Shown here: piece after piece, positions 6,738 through 15,955 of the stretch
How positions within the stretch are numbered: position 1 is the stretch's first letter
Layout: every line of letters starts with the position of its first letter
Assembly: GCA_964421815.1 (NCBI GenBank)
Contig: CAYQYT010000001.1
Location: 1-64,000, forward strand
Direction: 5' to 3'
Length of the DNA: 64,000 nt
Source of the DNA: DTU089 sp964421815
GTDB taxonomy: Bacteria; Bacillota; Clostridia; Oscillospirales; Acutalibacteraceae
Position numbers and translations under genes: made by a program
The notes under the pieces: model-generated
What the model was told of the DNA's origin: nothing
The model's input: only the letters and a program-made list of their open reading frames with translations
Databases searched by the model: none

Positions 6738-8570
6738 ATGAGTTCCCACAAAAAAAATGGGGTTTGGGAAAAAAAGTATTCATTTGTTCAAAATCTTCTC
6801 TACATTATTAAGAAACATTGGAATTTTGATAAAAAATATGTTTTTTTACCTATAATAAGAGTTCCGGTAAATATATTTTCTTCATTGATTATATTATTTA
6901 TTCCAAAGGTAATACTTGATGCAGTTACTACTACTAAAGATGTTTACGATATGCTATTTTATGTGAGTATTCTTTCTATTTTACTAATGATACTTAATTT
7001 GTTTAACACATTACTCTCTAGTGGAATTAGTATCGGGGCAAATAAATTTTTCTTGCTACATAATTTTTGGGAGTTAGCAAAGAAAAAAATGAATATTAAT
7101 TATGAATTATTTTCATCGTATTATGGGAAAATTGCAAGTAAAAAAGCTTTATCCGCAATTGAAGGAAATATTGAAGTTGGAATAACTTCTTTCTATCTTC
7201 GTCTTATAGAACTTATAACGAATATAGGAGGATTTGCATCATTTGTATTAATTATCTCAACATTAAATCCAATGATAGTATTATATTTAATATTATCATA
7301 TATTATTGATGGTATACTTGCTATGTATGTTGAAAGATTTATACATAAAACAAAAAATGAACGAGAAAAAATTGAGCGAAAATCAAATTACTTAACTTAT
7401 CGAACATCTACAAGTTTTTTTGCAAAGGACATTAGAATATATACTTTATCAAGTCTTTTAAATGATATAAAAAAAACACTAATAAGAGAGGGTATATATT
7501 GGCAAAAAGATGTGCACAGAAAAAGATTGTTTCAAACAATTTTTGAAGCGTTGTTAATGTTTTGTCGAGATGGAGCTACGTATGCTTATTTGATTTTCTT
7601 GTTATTAGACAAAGAATCTCTTAGTATAGGCTCATTTTCAGTTTATTTTGCCGCTATATCAGGGTTCGGTAATTGGTTATCTCAAATTGTAACAGGTATA
7701 TCAGCAATAGTTAGTGCTAATAATGCTGTTAGTGATTATCGCAATTTTTTAGAAGCGGATGATGAAATAAACATTGATAACAAAATTGGTATGGTGATTA
7801 ATGATGCACCAGAAATAAAATTAGTAAATGTTAGTTATGGCTACGATAAGGATAATTTGATTCTGGAAAATATTAGTTTAACTATAAAAAAAGGTGAGAA
7901 AATTGCCATTGTAGGCGAAAACGGATCTGGAAAAACAACATTAATTAAACTGATATGTGGTTTACTTAAACCGAAATCGGGCGAAATTTTTGTAAATGAC
8001 ATAGATATTTCAACAGTACGCAACAAAGATTATTATGCGTTAATTTCAGCTGTTTTTCAAGATGTTACTGTTTTGCCGGCTAGTATAAAAGAAAATATAA
8101 CATTTTCAAAAGAAGTAGATAATATCAAACTACAGCAGGTTTTAGAGCAAAGCGATTTGAGTGAAATCGTAAGTTCTTTAGACAATGGTATTGAAACTAA
8201 ACTTGTAAAACAATTTGACACAAACGGTATTGAGCTTTCTGGTGGTGAAATGCAAAAATTGGTTTTAGCTAGAGCTTTATATAAAGATGCACCAATATTG
8301 ATCTTAGACGAACCTACAGCATCTCTTGACCCTATTACTGAAAGAAATTTATATTTAAAATATAATGAATTGGTGCAAGATAAAACATCTATTTTTATTT
8401 CCCATAGACTTTCATCTACGAAATTTTGCGATAGAATCATATTATTGGAATGTGGCAAAATTGTGGAAAGCGGAACCCATCAAGAATTGATAAATTCTAA
8501 TGGTAAATATAGATCTATGTATGAGGTCTCAAGTAAATACTATAGTTCATACGAAAAAGGATATATATAA
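6738..8570 (+). CDS. ABC exporter, fused permease and ATPase (first of pair)
   Basis: 610 residues: an exporter-type transmembrane domain (residues about 20-330, six hydrophobic helices) followed by a nucleotide-binding domain with Walker A GENGSGKTT (about 392), signature ELSGGEMQK (about 498), Walker B ILILDEP with the D-loop TASLDP (about 520) and an H-loop His in FISHRLS. I use the ATG at 6738, 7 bases behind GAGGTGAT. The second half-transporter follows after 3 bases, so the two probably form a heterodimer exporting the pathway's peptide product or its parts. Confidence 0.9.
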   Translation: MSSHKKNGVWEKKYSFVQNLLYIIKKHWNFDKKYVFLPIIRVPVNIFSSLIILFIPKVILDAVTTTKDVYDMLFYVSILSILLMILNLFNTLLSSGISIGANKFFLLHNFWELAKKKMNINYELFSSYYGKIASKKALSAIEGNIEVGITSFYLRLIELITNIGGFASFVLIISTLNPMIVLYLILSYIIDGILAMYVERFIHKTKNEREKIERKSNYLTYRTSTSFFAKDIRIYTLSSLLNDIKKTLIREGIYWQKDVHRKRLFQTIFEALLMFCRDGATYAYLIFLLLDKESLSIGSFSVYFAAISGFGNWLSQIVTGISAIVSANNAVSDYRNFLEADDEINIDNKIGMVINDAPEIKLVNVSYGYDKDNLILENISLTIKKGEKIAIVGENGSGKTTLIKLICGLLKPKSGEIFVNDIDISTVRNKDYYALISAVFQDVTVLPASIKENITFSKEVDNIKLQQVLEQSDLSEIVSSLDNGIETKLVKQFDTNGIELSGGEMQKLVLARALYKDAPILILDEPTASLDPITERNLYLKYNELVQDKTSIFISHRLSSTKFCDRIILLECGKIVESGTHQELINSNGKYRSMYEVSSKYYSSYEKGYI

Positions 8571-8573
8571 AAC

Positions 8574-10436
8574 ATGAAAGAGAATAGTATAAATATAAAA
8601 CTGATTAAACGAGGTATTAAACTAATTAGGAAAATGATACCTTATTATTTGGAGTTAATTATAATTCAGTCAATATTAAATGCTGTGACTCCCTATATTC
8701 CCATTTACATGTCAGCAGAAATTCTTACTGAAATTGCAAATGAACGCAGACCTGAACATTTGCTTATGTTGGTAATAATTACAATTGTATCTGTATTTGT
8801 TTTTACTATATTGTCTGCTCTTATAACTCGAAAAACAAGTATTTTAAAATATCACTTAAATGCAAAATATGATGAAATGCTTACTGAAAAAGCATACTGT
8901 CTAGCTTATGAACAGATTGAGAAGTCAAGTGTAAGTGAACTTAGGGCATCAATTGATACCAATAGAATTACTTTTGGTGGAGGTTTGTCTGGTGTAGTTA
9001 GAGGTATTGCAAATATAACTACAAATATTTCATCAATAATAGTAGCTGTTCTCTTGTCAATCGGAATGTTTGTTGATATAAATAGTGATAGTTTAAGTTG
9101 GAAAAGTATTGATTATATTTTATTTGTATGTGGTTTACTAATTGTATTCTTAATAATAGTTGCTATATTTATTACAAGCTTTTTTCAAAAGAAAATGTTA
9201 AAAAAAAATTTTGATATGTTTAAAAGCATGTCAAAATTTAATCAGATGTCCAATTATTATAATTACAGTTATTTAGATGAAAATAAAGCTGCAAAAGAAA
9301 TTCGAATATTTAATCAAGAAAAATTTCTTTCTAATTTATACTATAAAGAACTATTGGTTCCGATTTGGAAGTCTACAAAAATATCTTTAAAATTATCTGA
9401 GAAACATCAGTTCTTATATGTTTTTTTCATGGCTTTAATTGGCGGGTTAGTATATGTATATGTTGCTTTAAAGACCTTTACTGGATGTTTTGAAACAGGA
9501 AAAATAATTCAATATTATAATGCGATTATGAAATTTATAATGTCTTTTTCGAATTTAGTGAATGATATTTATATGTTAATTGATAATAATCAATACTTGA
9601 AATTATTGTTTGAATATTTAGATTTACCAAATGAAAATATGAATAAAGGAAAAGAAATTAATAATACAGACTTGATAAACATTGAATTTCATAATGTAAG
9701 TTTTAGATATTCCAACAAAAAAGATTATGCCCTAAAAAATGTATCATTTAAAATCAAAAAAGGTGAAAATGTTGCTATTGTTGGAACAAATGGTTCTGGT
9801 AAGTCAACAATCATAAAACTTCTATGTAGGTTTTATACACCTACAAGTGGATACATAACATTAAATGGTATAGATATAAACCAATATGACTATATGGAGT
9901 ATAAACAAATTCTTGCTACTGTTTTCCAGGATTTTAAATTGCTTTCTTTATCAATTGGACAAAATGTTTCCTGCGAAGCGAATCCGGATGTTTCTAAAGT
10001 TTTAGAAAATCTTGATGGGGTTGGATTAAAAAAAAGAGTTCTATGTCTTCCAAATGAAACAGATACATATGTTTATACAGATTTTGATGAAACAGGCGTG
10101 GAGTTTTCTGGTGGTGAAGAGCAAAAAATAGCCATAGCAAGGTCGTTATATAAGAATGCTTCAATTATCATACTTGATGAACCTACAGCTTCCCTTGATC
10201 CCTATTCGGAAGAAAAAATATATAATGACTTTATGAAAATTATTAAGGGAAAAACAGCAGTTTTTGTTACGCATAGACTTTCATCTTGTCAGTCATCAGA
10301 TACAATATTAGTTTTTGATGATGGTCAACTTATTCAGCAAGGAAACCACTCTGAACTTATTGAAGATAAAAATGGAAAATATGCAGATTTATGGTTTGCA
10401 CAGTCAGATTTATATAATAAAAATCTTAATTATTGA
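8574..10436 (+). CDS. ABC exporter, fused permease and ATPase (second of pair)
   Basis: 620 residues with the same order: six-helix exporter domain, then Walker A GTNGSGKST (about 402), signature EFSGGEEQK (about 511), Walker B IIILDEP plus TASLDP (about 532) and H-loop THRLSS. Both subunits keep a Glu after the Walker B Asp, so both nucleotide sites look catalytically competent. There is no N-terminal C39 peptidase domain in either subunit; leader cleavage, if any, would rest on the subtilisin at 12443 or the BtrH-like protein. Confidence 0.9.
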   Translation: MKENSINIKLIKRGIKLIRKMIPYYLELIIIQSILNAVTPYIPIYMSAEILTEIANERRPEHLLMLVIITIVSVFVFTILSALITRKTSILKYHLNAKYDEMLTEKAYCLAYEQIEKSSVSELRASIDTNRITFGGGLSGVVRGIANITTNISSIIVAVLLSIGMFVDINSDSLSWKSIDYILFVCGLLIVFLIIVAIFITSFFQKKMLKKNFDMFKSMSKFNQMSNYYNYSYLDENKAAKEIRIFNQEKFLSNLYYKELLVPIWKSTKISLKLSEKHQFLYVFFMALIGGLVYVYVALKTFTGCFETGKIIQYYNAIMKFIMSFSNLVNDIYMLIDNNQYLKLLFEYLDLPNENMNKGKEINNTDLINIEFHNVSFRYSNKKDYALKNVSFKIKKGENVAIVGTNGSGKSTIIKLLCRFYTPTSGYITLNGIDINQYDYMEYKQILATVFQDFKLLSLSIGQNVSCEANPDVSKVLENLDGVGLKKRVLCLPNETDTYVYTDFDETGVEFSGGEEQKIAIARSLYKNASIIILDEPTASLDPYSEEKIYNDFMKIIKGKTAVFVTHRLSSCQSSDTILVFDDGQLIQQGNHSELIEDKNGKYADLWFAQSDLYNKNLNY

Positions 10437-10464
10437 TATGTAAATTTTATAAGGTGGATTTTGT

Positions 10465-11043
10465 ATGAATATTGTTTTTTTAGGAAATTGCATTTTTACG
10501 TCAAAAATTATTGATTCTCTATTAAATAATAAAAATTTAGCAATAACTCTAGTATCTTATAAAGATTGTCCAGATTATTGTGTTAATCGTTCATTGCCAC
10601 GTTTTCGTAAGCATAATAATTTCAAATATATTGATTTTGATATAAATAAGGATAATGAACTTGCTATTGTGGCAAAAGGAAAATACGATTTGCTATTGTG
10701 TTGCTGTTGGGATAGAAAACTTCCAGAGGAACTATTAAATCTACTTCCGTGTTTTAATTTTCACGCTTCACTTTTGCCGAAATATAGAGGCGCTACGCCT
10801 TTGCAGGCTCAACTGAAAAATGGGGAAAAATTTGGTGGTGCTACAATTCACCTCATGACACAAAATTTTGATAGTGGACCAATTTATAAGCAAAGTTCGT
10901 TTAAAATATCAAAAAGAGAAGATTTAGAGAGCATTGCATTGAAAGTCTCAAAAAGAATGTGTCTTTTGGCAAAACAATTTTTTGATGAGTATCCTGAAAT
11001 TGAACTACGCCCTCAAAACGAAAGTGAAGCAACATTTTGTTGA
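10465..11043 (+). CDS. Formyltransferase-fold protein of the natural-product operon
   Basis: 192 residues matching the N-terminal hydrolase/transferase domain of methionyl-tRNA formyltransferase-like enzymes: MNIVFLGNCIFTSKII at the start, the catalytic region FNFHASLLPKYRGATPLQ with the Asn-x-His pair, and THL/IHLM...FDSGPIY. It lacks the C-terminal tRNA-binding domain of Fmt, so it is unlikely to be the housekeeping enzyme. By family it would move a formyl group from a folate cofactor to an amine. In this operon the acceptor could be the peptide N-terminus or an amino-sugar/side-chain amine; this is inference. Confidence 0.7.
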   Translation: MNIVFLGNCIFTSKIIDSLLNNKNLAITLVSYKDCPDYCVNRSLPRFRKHNNFKYIDFDINKDNELAIVAKGKYDLLLCCCWDRKLPEELLNLLPCFNFHASLLPKYRGATPLQAQLKNGEKFGGATIHLMTQNFDSGPIYKQSSFKISKREDLESIALKVSKRMCLLAKQFFDEYPEIELRPQNESEATFC

Positions 11044-11065
11044 AATTATGTTAGGAGAGATAAAA

Positions 11066-12412
11066 ATGGAACAAAATTTATATAAGATGTCCAGCTATAA
11101 CTACATATGTAACAATTTTGACGGGGATATGTTGATTTATAATACTCTTAAAGGTACATTTTGTAAAATCCTTGCATCAGATTTAACTAAATATTCATAT
11201 TTGTTTGAACAAGAATGCTTTGAGTCTGATAATGTATCATTAGTAAAAATGGGTGTTATTCTTCCAAATGAAATTGACGAAGAAAATTTATTTAATGCTC
11301 TCCAGCATAAAATTGTTACGGAAAATAATGAATTGCATATAGTTATTGTTCTGACAACTAAGTGCAATTTTAGATGTGTATATTGTTTTGAAGAAGAGTA
11401 TGAATCGTGCGCTAAAGACTTAGACGAAAATTGTTCAAAAGCAATACTCAAATTTGTAAGAACAAGAATACACAAATATACTGGATTAAGTGTGTCTTGG
11501 TTCGGTGGAGAACCGTTGCTGAATATGAAATATATAAGAGAGTTATCATATAAATTGATTGAAATTTGCGAATGTTCCAAGAAAAAATATTCGGCTTCAA
11601 TAGTAACTAATGGTTATTTGCTTAATAAGACAGTTTTTGAGGAACTGTTAAATCTTCGAGTGTTGAGTTATCAAATAACAATTGATGGGTTGTCTAGTAC
11701 ACATGATTCACTTAGACCATTAAAAGGAGGACAAAAAACTTTTGATGTAATTATTAATAATTTAAAATCTATAATGAATGTAAAGGGTCACTTTAATGTT
11801 AGCATACGAACAAATTGTAACAGCGATGTGATTCAACGTTTGGAAGATTATGTTAAATACATGGATGAGTTGTTGCACAAAGACAATAGATTTAAACTGT
11901 ATTTTTCTCCAGTATATGATGCTGGAGGAAGTTTTTCAGAAAATATAAGAAATTCATTAATTGAATGTGATGATATCGAATTAAATTTGAAAGGCTTTAA
12001 TTTCTTAACGCATAAATCTGTTTATGACTCTGTATGGGTTTTGGGGCGTTTATTGCCAACATTACTTTGCGGTGCTGCTGTAAAAGGTAATTATGTTTTT
12101 ACGGAAAAAGGTTTAATTTGCAAGTGTTCAACGCATTATCAGCATAATGATAAATGTATAATTGGACATGTTGATGATAGTGAAATCATTATCGATGATA
12201 ACAAAGAGACAATGTGGCTTTACAATCTTTCAAACTGTGATAAACAATGTATGAATTGTGTTTTAAGACCAATTTGCTATACAAATTTTTGTCCATATCA
12301 TTTATTGAATGATAGCGAAAGAATAGGTTGCTTAAAAGAAAAAAATAATCTTAACAAGATTAACGATATGCTTAGTATTGTTGATGCCTTAGGTTGTTTC
12401 GAAATATTATAG
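11066..12412 (+). CDS. Radical SAM/SPASM peptide maturase
   Basis: 448 residues. After an N-terminal region of about 90 residues (the kind that binds precursor peptides) comes the radical SAM motif CNFRCVYC at residues 100-107, WFGGEPLL, TNGYLL and TIDGLSSTHDSLRP. The C-terminal third carries many Cys (CGAAVKG, CKC, CDKQCMNC, CYTNFCPYH, and a final GC) and fits a SPASM domain with auxiliary iron-sulfur clusters. Such enzymes install carbon-sulfur or carbon-carbon links in ribosomal peptides. Start chosen at the ATG at 11066 behind GGAGAG. No Cys-rich or other clear precursor peptide was found nearby. Confidence 0.85.
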   Translation: MEQNLYKMSSYNYICNNFDGDMLIYNTLKGTFCKILASDLTKYSYLFEQECFESDNVSLVKMGVILPNEIDEENLFNALQHKIVTENNELHIVIVLTTKCNFRCVYCFEEEYESCAKDLDENCSKAILKFVRTRIHKYTGLSVSWFGGEPLLNMKYIRELSYKLIEICECSKKKYSASIVTNGYLLNKTVFEELLNLRVLSYQITIDGLSSTHDSLRPLKGGQKTFDVIINNLKSIMNVKGHFNVSIRTNCNSDVIQRLEDYVKYMDELLHKDNRFKLYFSPVYDAGGSFSENIRNSLIECDDIELNLKGFNFLTHKSVYDSVWVLGRLLPTLLCGAAVKGNYVFTEKGLICKCSTHYQHNDKCIIGHVDDSEIIIDDNKETMWLYNLSNCDKQCMNCVLRPICYTNFCPYHLLNDSERIGCLKEKNNLNKINDMLSIVDALGCFEIL

Positions 12413-12442
12413 TACAAGCTTTGATAAGGAGAAAAAAAGTTT

Positions 12443-13804
12443 ATGCTCAATATGTTTTATGACATAATTATATTGGATACTGGAATTAATAAGTCGCATA
12501 CTTTTTTTAAAAATACAAACAATTTTGATTCTATTAAATTAGAATTTGGTGAAGATAAACAAATTCGATGTTATGAATCTGAAATTGATTTCAATGGACA
12601 CGGAACAGCGGTTTCGTCCATTATTGATAAATATTCTCCAAAATCAAAAAAACTTGTAATCAATTTTTATGAACTCACAAATGAACTTGATGAAGCCTGC
12701 TTAATACAAGTACTGGAATATATATATGAAAACATCTGTGGAAGGGTGTTAAATATTAGCTTGGGGCTTGAGTATTGTGATAATGTTGATTTATTTCAAG
12801 GGGTTTGTAAAAAACTGACAAATAAAGGTTTTGTAATTGTAGCTGCTTTGGGGAACAATGGTGTTATTTCTTATCCTGCTGCTTTTCCAGAAGTAATTGG
12901 TATTGCAACAGATAAATATATAACCAATTATTTAGAATACATATATTTTGATAATGATGATGTATTAAACATAGCAGGCTTTGGTATAAACCAAAGGTTA
13001 CCTTGGAAAGGGAATAATGAATATAAAATTGTATCTGGAAGTAGCTTTACATGTGCATATTTTTCGGCAGTAATCGCTAATTTATGCATTGAAGGAATGG
13101 ATTCACTTCAAGATATTAAAATGTATTTAAAAAATAAGGCCAAAAGAATAGAAAATTTTAAAGCTGCTAAAAAAAACCTTTGCAAAGAAAATATGTTTAA
13201 GATTGGTAGAGCAATCTTATTTCCTTTTAATAAGGAGATGCATAGCATTATTCGATTTGATGATATGCTCGATTTTAAGATTGTTGGTGTCTATGATACA
13301 AGATTTTCAATGAAAATTGGCATGGATACAAGATATCTAATGACTGATCAAAATGTGAATTCTTTTATTATACAGGATTGGACAAAAATTAATTGGGATG
13401 AATTTGATACTTTAATTTTAGGGCACTGCAGTGAACTTGAGACTCATATTGGTGTTGATAATATTTTAAGCAGTGTTTTAAATACAGCAATACAAAATAA
13501 AAAACAAATTTATGCGTTTGACAATATTGAACATTTAATTGATGATAATTGTAAAGATTTGGTTGCTTTTCCAAAAATTTCACCAGAACACCTTCCGGCA
13601 AAAAGATTAAATATGTTGTATCATGTAGGAATACCTTCAGTTTGTATTGTCGGAACGGGATCTCAACAGGGAAAATTTACACTGCAACTTGAACTTTTAA
13701 GAAGAATGAAAGCAAAAGGATATGATGTAGGTACGATTGGAACTGAACCTAGTTCCTTAATTTATGGAATGGATCATATCTTTCCTTTGGGTTTCAATAG
13801 TTAG
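12443..13804 (+). pseudogene. Subtilisin-like protease with DUF1611-like C-terminal domain, 3'-truncated
   Basis: 453 codons remain. Residues 1-230 are an S8 peptidase with a complete triad: Asp12 (ILDTGIN), His53 (FNGHGTAVSS) and Ser201 (SGSSFTCAYF), plus the oxyanion Asn region AALGNNG. No signal peptide or propeptide is visible, so it would act in the cytoplasm. Residues 270-453 resemble a DUF1611-type domain with a P-loop-like VGTGSQQGKFTLQLELL. That domain stops short after GMDHIFPLGFNS, where relatives continue for 100 or more residues. The next bases encode a sigma-factor tail, so the gene was cut by recombination. The protease half could still be active. Confidence 0.75.
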
Positions 13805-13920
13805 AGGAAAATATCAGTGAAAGAAAAATATGTGAAAAATTAGGTGTTGACCAATCTACTTTTTGGTCAAGGAAAAATAAAATTTTCAAAAAAATTAAAA
13901 AAAGTTTCGGTCAAAATTGA
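13801..13920 (+). pseudogene. C-terminal fragment of a sigma-70-like factor of a mobile element
   Basis: An open reading stretch without a start encodes EENISERKICEKLGVDQSTF followed by a basic tail ending KKSFGQN and TGA. This is a helix-turn-helix of the sigma region 4 type found in small sigma-like proteins of conjugative elements and phages. It abuts the truncated subtilisin and marks the recombination junction. Confidence 0.6.
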
Positions 13921-14313
13921 AAAAAGCGTGCAATGTAATGGTGAGGGGGTAAATTTCCCTCGAATGAACTTTGAAAATTGAATACCAAATCTTCAGGTAC
14001 TTTACCTGTGCTGAGGCGATGCCTCGAGCCGTGTTCATAGGTACGCCAAGACCTTCCGAAAAGAAGCGAGCGAGAAATACTTATATGGCGAAAGTTGGGT
14101 TGCTCCCAATGGTGGCGATGACAAGCACAAGGGATAATGATACTTCTGTTCGTGGCCGGCAACGTAATAGGCGGTGGTGAGACTCCAATGAGAGTATAAA
14201 GCATATACTCGCCTGAAGATTTCCCTATTGCAGGGGACAGGAATAATACTGCAGACCTTCTGAAAACTTGTAAGCAATTACAAGTTTTCTATACATACAG
14301 GAGGTAAAAAGCA
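13921..14313 (+). other. GC-richer, structured-looking non-coding stretch upstream of the MazF fusion
   Basis: No ORF here looks real. The base composition is clearly richer in G and C than the AT-rich genes on both sides, and many short complementary pairs occur, for example GAGGCGATGCCTC near 14013-14025 and the perfect 11-bp hairpin at 14262-14289. It lies between a sigma-like tail and a strong GGAGG start signal. It could be a structured RNA or a long 5' leader carried by conjugative elements. I do not recognise an Rfam family. Confidence 0.45.
14262..14289 (+). promoter_or_regulatory. Perfect 11-bp inverted repeat just upstream of the MazF start
   Basis: GAAAACTTGTA, a 6-base loop AGCAAT, and TACAAGTTTTC, ending 10 bases before the GGAGG site. 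There is no T-run, so it is not a good terminator; an operator or a leader-RNA hairpin is more likely. Confidence 0.5.
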
Positions 14314-15510
14314 ATGAAACATAACATAAAAAGAGGCGATATATATTTTGTCGATTTTGATGAAACTATAGGTTCGGTTCAATCAGGATTGAGACCTGTT
14401 GTAGTTATTCAAAATAATATGGGAAATAAGCATAGCACTACACTTATCGTCGCTACAATTACAAGCAAATCCAAAAAGAAAAGAGAAATGCCGACACATA
14501 TTGTTGTTAATGTTGACGGTTTAGCAAAAGAATCTATCATACAGCTCGAACAAATTACAACAGTAGATAAAGGTGAATATGATCGTTTTGTTAATTGCAA
14601 AGCAGAGGAAAAATCTTTAAATTCTTTTAAAGAGCAATATAAAGATAAACTTGCTACATTAAGAATTATGGATATAGGGTTTGAGGATTATTATTTAATT
14701 CACGATCTGGTTTGTCATAAAACGCAAACAGGTAATCCAGACCAATACCATGTAAGAGAGGCTATGCGAATCGCATACCTGTATTCAATATATAACGATG
14801 GAGAACTTGATAATTTGCATACTAAGTATCCTGAATCGCTGATAAATTATTTAAAAAATTTTGATTCAATTTTTACAACTAACTATGATTCCAATATTGA
14901 TGCTGTAGTCGATATTCCAGTGTATCATATACATGGATGGTTTAAACAGCTTGAAGCTGTGTATGATATTAATTCCTACAGAAATCAACTTCCGGATGCA
15001 CCTGTTAATAATATACAAGTAGATGATGAGTTTTATTATCTGTATTCAAATGCATTAACGACACATTGTGGAGCATATAAAGAATTTCAATTGCAACAAT
15101 ATGGTTTGGCGAATGATGCTGTAAGCAAATTAGCAAAGGCTTATGTTTGCAATTCGATAGTTAAACATGATGTCGATTTATGGTTGAGTTGTGATAACAA
15201 AATAACATCAAATATGGGATATGCAGTTAAATTAAAAGTTGAAAATCCGGAAATTAAGTTTGAAGATAATTATCATTTTGACAAATTAGTTTCCATAACG
15301 GGAGACCTTGAAATTTTGGGGTTATCACCTTGGAACGATTTTCACATTTTTGAAGCAATTGATAAGTCTGAACTGCAAGAATGCATTTACTATTATTTTT
15401 CCGAAGAACAATGTAAAAAGGTTAAAGCTTTATTGCCGAATTTGTCAGAAAAGGGTAAGTTGAAGTTTTGTCCATTAACGAAATTTTGGGGAGAAATATA
15501 TGAAAAATAA
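14314..15510 (+). CDS. MazF/PemK toxin domain fused to a partial SIR2-like domain
   Basis: 398 residues. Residues 1-95 are a PemK/MazF endoribonuclease domain: IKRGDIYFVDFD, GLRPVVVIQNN, HIVVNVDGLAKESIIQLEQI and the VDK turn are all present. From about residue 96 the sequence changes to the second half of a SIR2-like protein: REAMRIAYLY, FTTNYDSNIDA (about 187), VYHIHGWF with the catalytic-type His (about 205), and ILGLSPWNDFHIF near 340. The N-terminal GAG nucleotide-binding motif of SIR2 is missing. The fusion is in frame and has a good start signal (GGAGG), so it may be expressed. It could be an accidental recombination product or a chimeric effector. No MazE-like antitoxin lies upstream. 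Confidence 0.75.
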   Translation: MKHNIKRGDIYFVDFDETIGSVQSGLRPVVVIQNNMGNKHSTTLIVATITSKSKKKREMPTHIVVNVDGLAKESIIQLEQITTVDKGEYDRFVNCKAEEKSLNSFKEQYKDKLATLRIMDIGFEDYYLIHDLVCHKTQTGNPDQYHVREAMRIAYLYSIYNDGELDNLHTKYPESLINYLKNFDSIFTTNYDSNIDAVVDIPVYHIHGWFKQLEAVYDINSYRNQLPDAPVNNIQVDDEFYYLYSNALTTHCGAYKEFQLQQYGLANDAVSKLAKAYVCNSIVKHDVDLWLSCDNKITSNMGYAVKLKVENPEIKFEDNYHFDKLVSITGDLEILGLSPWNDFHIFEAIDKSELQECIYYYFSEEQCKKVKALLPNLSEKGKLKFCPLTKFWGEIYEK

Positions 15511-15832
15511 AGTGGTTATAAAATCAAAGAAAGAAGTACATAAATGGATTGAAATAAGCAATTTATTTGCAAAAAGTTTATGTGAATATAACATCGCGTT
15601 AAATCAATATGACAAACTGACTCAATATGAAAGATACAGTATTAAGCGTCAGTTTCAAAAATGCGATGAGGTTAGACGCAACAAAATACCTAGTGGCGAA
15701 GGGGATGATTGGATAATTGGTATTATGGTTGATGCACATTTGCTTGCTAGTGAGTATAATGTTGACCCATTAACCATAGTGATGTGTGTAAATCCAATTT
15801 CAAAATCAAATGAAAAAATAATTTTAAAGTAA
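15500..15832 (+). CDS. Unknown 110-aa protein coupled to the MazF-SIR2 gene
   Basis: The ATG overlaps the 3' end of the MazF-SIR2 gene by 11 bases and is preceded by GGGGAGA, indicating translational coupling. The protein is soluble-looking, with an amphipathic helical first half (VHKWIEISNLFAKSLCEYN) and a C-terminal segment GDDWIIGIMVDAHLLASEY. I do not recognise the family. Overlap with a SIR2-like reading frame suggests it was the partner of the parental SIR2 gene, for example a regulator or second component (inference). Confidence 0.6.
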   Translation: MKNKVVIKSKKEVHKWIEISNLFAKSLCEYNIALNQYDKLTQYERYSIKRQFQKCDEVRRNKIPSGEGDDWIIGIMVDAHLLASEYNVDPLTIVMCVNPISKSNEKIILK

Positions 15833-15892
15833 CAACAGAAAAGTACTGGTTTTTTGATAAATAAATTAAAATCAAAAACGGTGAAAAAGATG

Positions 15893-15921
15893 TTGACTTT
15901 TATTGCTGTTTTGTGTATAAT
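15893..15921 (+). promoter_or_regulatory. Strong sigma-A-type promoter
   Basis: TTGACT (15893-15898), exactly 17 bases, TATAAT (15916-15921). It drives the three-gene operon beginning at 15956. It shows that the longer reading frame starting at 15854 is not the true gene. Confidence 0.8.
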
Positions 15922-15955
15922 GAATTATCTGTTATTGTATTTGGAGGAGAATAAA

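Noticed and set aside
13971..14277. Small ORFs on both strands in the non-coding stretch
   Set aside because: No start signals, no protein-like composition, and they overlap structured sequence on both strands.
15854..15955. N-terminal membrane extension of the 65-aa protein
   Set aside because: This stretch contains the near-consensus promoter (TTGACT, 17 bases, TATAAT), and a strong ribosome-binding site precedes the TTG at 15956.
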